Shown in pieces: positions 6,019 to 8,046 of a stretch of 8,046 nucleotides of DNA. Numbering within the stretch: the stretch's first letter is position 1; each line of letters begins with the position of its first letter. This DNA comes from Nitrosomonadales bacterium (GTDB taxonomy: Bacteria; Pseudomonadota; Gammaproteobacteria; Burkholderiales; Gallionellaceae), in NCBI GenBank assembly GCA_003235435.1, contig QJWF01000238.1, forward strand, positions 1-8,046, given 5' to 3'. The position numbers and the translations under genes are program-made. The notes beneath the pieces were generated by a model. That model had not been told where the DNA came from. It ran no database searches and saw only the letters and a program-made list of their open reading frames with translations.

Positions 6019-7839
6019 TCATTTGCCACGCATGAACATCTTGTCCAACTCGCTTAGCGTGACCTGAAACCATGTAGGACGGCCGTGATTGCATTGGCCG
6101 GAGCGTTCGGTCTGTTCAACCTCGCGCAGTAGCGCGTTCATTTCCGTGATGCTGAGGATGCGATTGGCGCGCACCGCACTGTGACAGGCAAGGCTGGCGA
6201 GCAATTCATCGCGGCGTTCGGTCAGTGCACGACTCGCACCGAATTCGCGCAATTCCTCGAGCACCTCGCGGGCAGCGGCTTCGGCTTCGGCCTGCTTGAG
6301 CAGCGCAGGCATCGCGCGTACGGCAAGTGTTGTCGGGGACAGCAGTGCAATGTCGAATCCCAGCGTTTCAAGCGTTTCCTGTTCGGATTCGGCGGTGGCA
6401 ACATCCAGTGAATCAGCGTTGAAACTTACAGGTATCAGCAGCGGCTGCATCGTGATCCGTTCGGCGTCCAGCGAAGCTTTCAGTTTTTCGTAAACGATGC
6501 GTTCATGGGCTGCATGCATGTCGACCACGATCAGGCCGAGTGAATTCTGCGCCAGGATGTAGATGCCGGAAAGCTGGGCAAGTGCAAAACCCAGCATCGG
6601 AATTTCAGTTGAATGGCGAACAGTTTGAGTTACCTGATCGGTAAGCTCCGTTTCGCTATGCTCGATCCCCTGCACCTGATCCCTGATCGCTGTTTGTACT
6701 TCCCAAAGACGATAAGCGGCCTCACGTTCTGCAGCACCCAGCCGCATGGAGCGTTGCGTCGGGGCGTACGAAGGCATGTGCCCGGGTTCGGGCATTTGTA
6801 TCTTCTGTCCGCCGACAGGTACTGCGAGAGCTTGCTGAAGTGTGTGAAATATGAACTGATGCACTCCCTGGCTCTCGCGGAAACGCACTTCGCTCTTGGT
6901 CGGGTGCACGTTCACATCGACCAGTTCCGGCGGCAGTTCGAGGAACAGCACGAAAGCAGGATGGCGCTGATGATGCAGGATATCCTGATAGGCTTGGCGC
7001 AGCGCATGGCTGGCGACCTTGTCGCGAACAAAACGGCCATTCACGAAGAAATATTGTGCATCGCGGCTGGCGCGCGAATAGGCGGGCAGGGCAGCCAGGC
7101 CTTGCAGCGACAGACTTGATGCATTGCGCGAAACTATCACGGCCGCATGCCCGAATTCGTCGCCAAGAATCTCGGCAACGCGCTTCAGCGCGGCCTCCCT
7201 TTCCCACGGCCCCTCTCCCGCAAGCGTGCGAGAGGAGGGTGGAAGTTGCCAGATGGTCTTGCCATTGTGCTGTAATGAAAATGTAACATCCGGGCGCGAC
7301 AGAGCGATGCGTTTGAAGGCTTCCTCGCACCACGCGAATTCGGTCGCTTCGGTCTTGAGGAATTTGCGCCGCGCCGGAGTGTTGAAATACAGCTCGCGTA
7401 TTTCCACGGTAGTGCCTTGAGGGTGGTTGGCGGGAGTGGTTTCGCCGATCTGCCCGTCGATCGCATCGATCTTCCATCCGTAAGCTTCGGATCCTGTTCG
7501 ACTGGTTAGGGTAAGTTGTGCAACTGCAGCGATGCTGGCCAAAGCTTCGCCTCGAAAGCCCATACTGGCGACGCGTTGCAGGTCATCCAGTGAGGCGATC
7601 TTGCTGGTGGCATGGCGCATCAGCGCCAGTTTCAACTGGTCTTTTGCGATTCCGCTCCCGTTGTCGCGCACGCGCATCAGCTTGATGCCGCCGCCCTCCA
7701 GTTGCACCGCAATGTCGGAAGCACCGGCATCCAGACAGTTCTCCATCAGCTCCTTGAGAGCCGCGGCAGGCCGCTCAATGACCTCGCCGGCAGCGATCTG
7801 GTTGATGAGCAAATCTGGCAATATCTGTATGGATGCCAT
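6019..7839 (-). CDS. mutL: MutL, DNA mismatch repair protein with endonuclease motif
   Basis: This 606-residue mismatch-repair protein couples MutS recognition to strand incision. The N-terminal GHKL ATPase shows the catalytic Glu30 and Asn34 in KELMEN, DNGSGI at 59-64, ATSKI at 77-81 and GFRGEAL at 94-100. GTTVEIRELYFNTPARRKF follows, then FFVNGRFVRDK and DVNVHPTKSEVRF at the end of the ATPase/transducer part. A variable linker leads to a C-terminal dimerisation domain containing DMHAAHERIVYE (440-451). This fits the endonuclease pattern DQHA-x2-E-x4-E with Gln replaced by Met. ACHSAVRAN and CNHGRP near the end fit the metal-binding part of endonuclease-type MutL. That type is expected in bacteria without MutH; E. 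coli MutL lacks it. A hairpin-forming sequence lies in frame at residues 200-212. The start MASIQILPDLLINQIAAGEV matches the family N-terminus. miaA follows. Confidence 0.96.
   Translation of the reverse strand: MASIQILPDLLINQIAAGEVIERPAAALKELMENCLDAGASDIAVQLEGGGIKLMRVRDNGSGIAKDQLKLALMRHATSKIASLDDLQRVASMGFRGEALASIAAVAQLTLTSRTGSEAYGWKIDAIDGQIGETTPANHPQGTTVEIRELYFNTPARRKFLKTEATEFAWCEEAFKRIALSRPDVTFSLQHNGKTIWQLPPSSRTLAGEGPWEREAALKRVAEILGDEFGHAAVIVSRNASSLSLQGLAALPAYSRASRDAQYFFVNGRFVRDKVASHALRQAYQDILHHQRHPAFVLFLELPPELVDVNVHPTKSEVRFRESQGVHQFIFHTLQQALAVPVGGQKIQMPEPGHMPSYAPTQRSMRLGAAEREAAYRLWEVQTAIRDQVQGIEHSETELTDQVTQTVRHSTEIPMLGFALAQLSGIYILAQNSLGLIVVDMHAAHERIVYEKLKASLDAERITMQPLLIPVSFNADSLDVATAESEQETLETLGFDIALLSPTTLAVRAMPALLKQAEAEAAAREVLEELREFGASRALTERRDELLASLACHSAVRANRILSITEMNALLREVEQTERSGQCNHGRPTWFQVTLSELDKMFMRGK
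7212..7235. repeat. REP-like hairpin inside the mutL reading frame
   Basis: CCTCT (7212-7216) pairs with AGAGG (7231-7235). After a two-base bulge, CGCA (7219-7222) pairs with TGCG (7227-7230) around the loop AGCG, giving nine base pairs. The sequence has the look of the CCCTCTCCCGCA...GAGAGGG palindromes that are usually found between genes in proteobacteria. Here it is read in frame as part of P200-W212 of MutL, between the conserved NGK and the following helix. There my remembered E. coli MutL is about nine residues shorter. Confidence 0.55.
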
Positions 7840-8046
7840 GGCAGAGTCAGGAGATCAAACGCTCGGAATTATAACGGACATGCCAAATGGGCAGACACTC
7901 ATGCAGCCTTGGGCGGCCGTCAAAGTCATAAATAGCCCGGTTTTCCCTCCTTATTCTCCGCTTGATCTGTACGAAAAGCTTGATAGTTTAGGCGGCGTGA
8001 CAAAACGAAGAATTTGCAAGGTGCGTAATCAGGTTAGAGTCATGTT
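7840..8046. other. Region upstream of mutL without a supported gene
   Basis: These 207 bases at the right edge hold the TATAAT element and little else. All three minus-strand frames meet stops, so no long gene reads through toward mutL. On the plus strand a frame from GTG at 7997 stays open to the edge, but its few codons cannot be assigned. No tRNA, repeat array or strong terminator is visible. Confidence 0.5.
7868..7873 (-). promoter_or_regulatory. Candidate -10 element of the mutL promoter
   Basis: The minus strand reads TATAAT exactly at 7868-7873, 28 bases before the mutL ATG, which would give a leader of roughly 20 bases. No convincing -35 lies 16-18 bases further upstream, so the promoter would be weak or activator-dependent. 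The ribosome site before mutL is also weak. Confidence 0.4.

Noticed and set aside
7873..7888. TTGGCATG-N4-TTAT resembling a sigma-54 promoter on the minus strand.
   Set aside because: The -12 element lacks the required GC, and the TATAAT overlapping it is a simpler explanation.
7612..7935. A 107-codon plus-strand open frame overlapping the start of mutL.
   Set aside because: It is mostly antisense to the well-conserved N-terminal ATPase coding sequence and has no family features of its own.
7997..8046. Possible start of a plus-strand gene (GTG at 7997 or ATG at 8042) reading out of the window.
   Set aside because: At most 16 codons are visible, with a poor ribosome site and no recognisable protein.

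Overview
The window carries five clear genes, one gene cut by the left edge and one gene remnant. Together they suggest a Gram-negative proteobacterium of moderate GC, most likely a betaproteobacterium. The reasons are lipid A aminoarabinose genes, a mutL-miaA pair, an endonuclease-type MutL, and a membrane signalling protein with a periplasmic c-type haem motif of a kind I associate with environmental betaproteobacteria such as Gallionellaceae. The family-level placement is an inference from gene content and remembered protein similarity; no search was run.

Left part, plus strand (1-3389). The window opens inside the C-terminal dehydrogenase/decarboxylase domain of ArnA. It is followed closely by arnD, so this is the end of an L-Ara4N (4-amino-4-deoxy-L-arabinose) lipid A modification operon. 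Where arnT/arnE/arnF often follow, there is instead a 571-residue signalling protein, 38 bases after arnD. It has TM1, a periplasmic domain with a CxxCH haem motif, TM2, HAMP, PAS and a GGDEF domain. Several catalytic positions of that GGDEF domain are altered.

Middle, minus strand (3390-5011). An intact 388-residue UDP-glucose 6-dehydrogenase of the E. coli Ugd type makes UDP-glucuronate, the substrate of ArnA, so it belongs to the same pathway although it lies convergent to the operon. In the gap between the signalling gene and ugd, on the ugd strand, there is a 45-codon remnant of the C-terminus of a different, longer class of UDP-glucose dehydrogenase. This suggests that an older dehydrogenase gene was replaced or decayed here. 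Upstream of ugd is a 102-base imperfect inverted-repeat unit with exact 9-base ends. It overlaps an alternative hairpin and reaches to 14 bases before the ugd start codon.

Right part, minus strand (5012-8046). mutL (mismatch repair) is followed by miaA (tRNA A37 prenylation), an order common in proteobacteria. mutL contains a short REP-like hairpin sequence inside its reading frame, which appears to have added about nine residues to a loop of the N-terminal half. The last 207 bases hold a likely mutL promoter and no gene I can support.

I do not see a wholly new multi-gene system. The most unusual points are the dehydrogenase remnant, the haem-sensing protein with a degenerate GGDEF domain, the palindrome inside mutL and the inverted-repeat leader of ugd.
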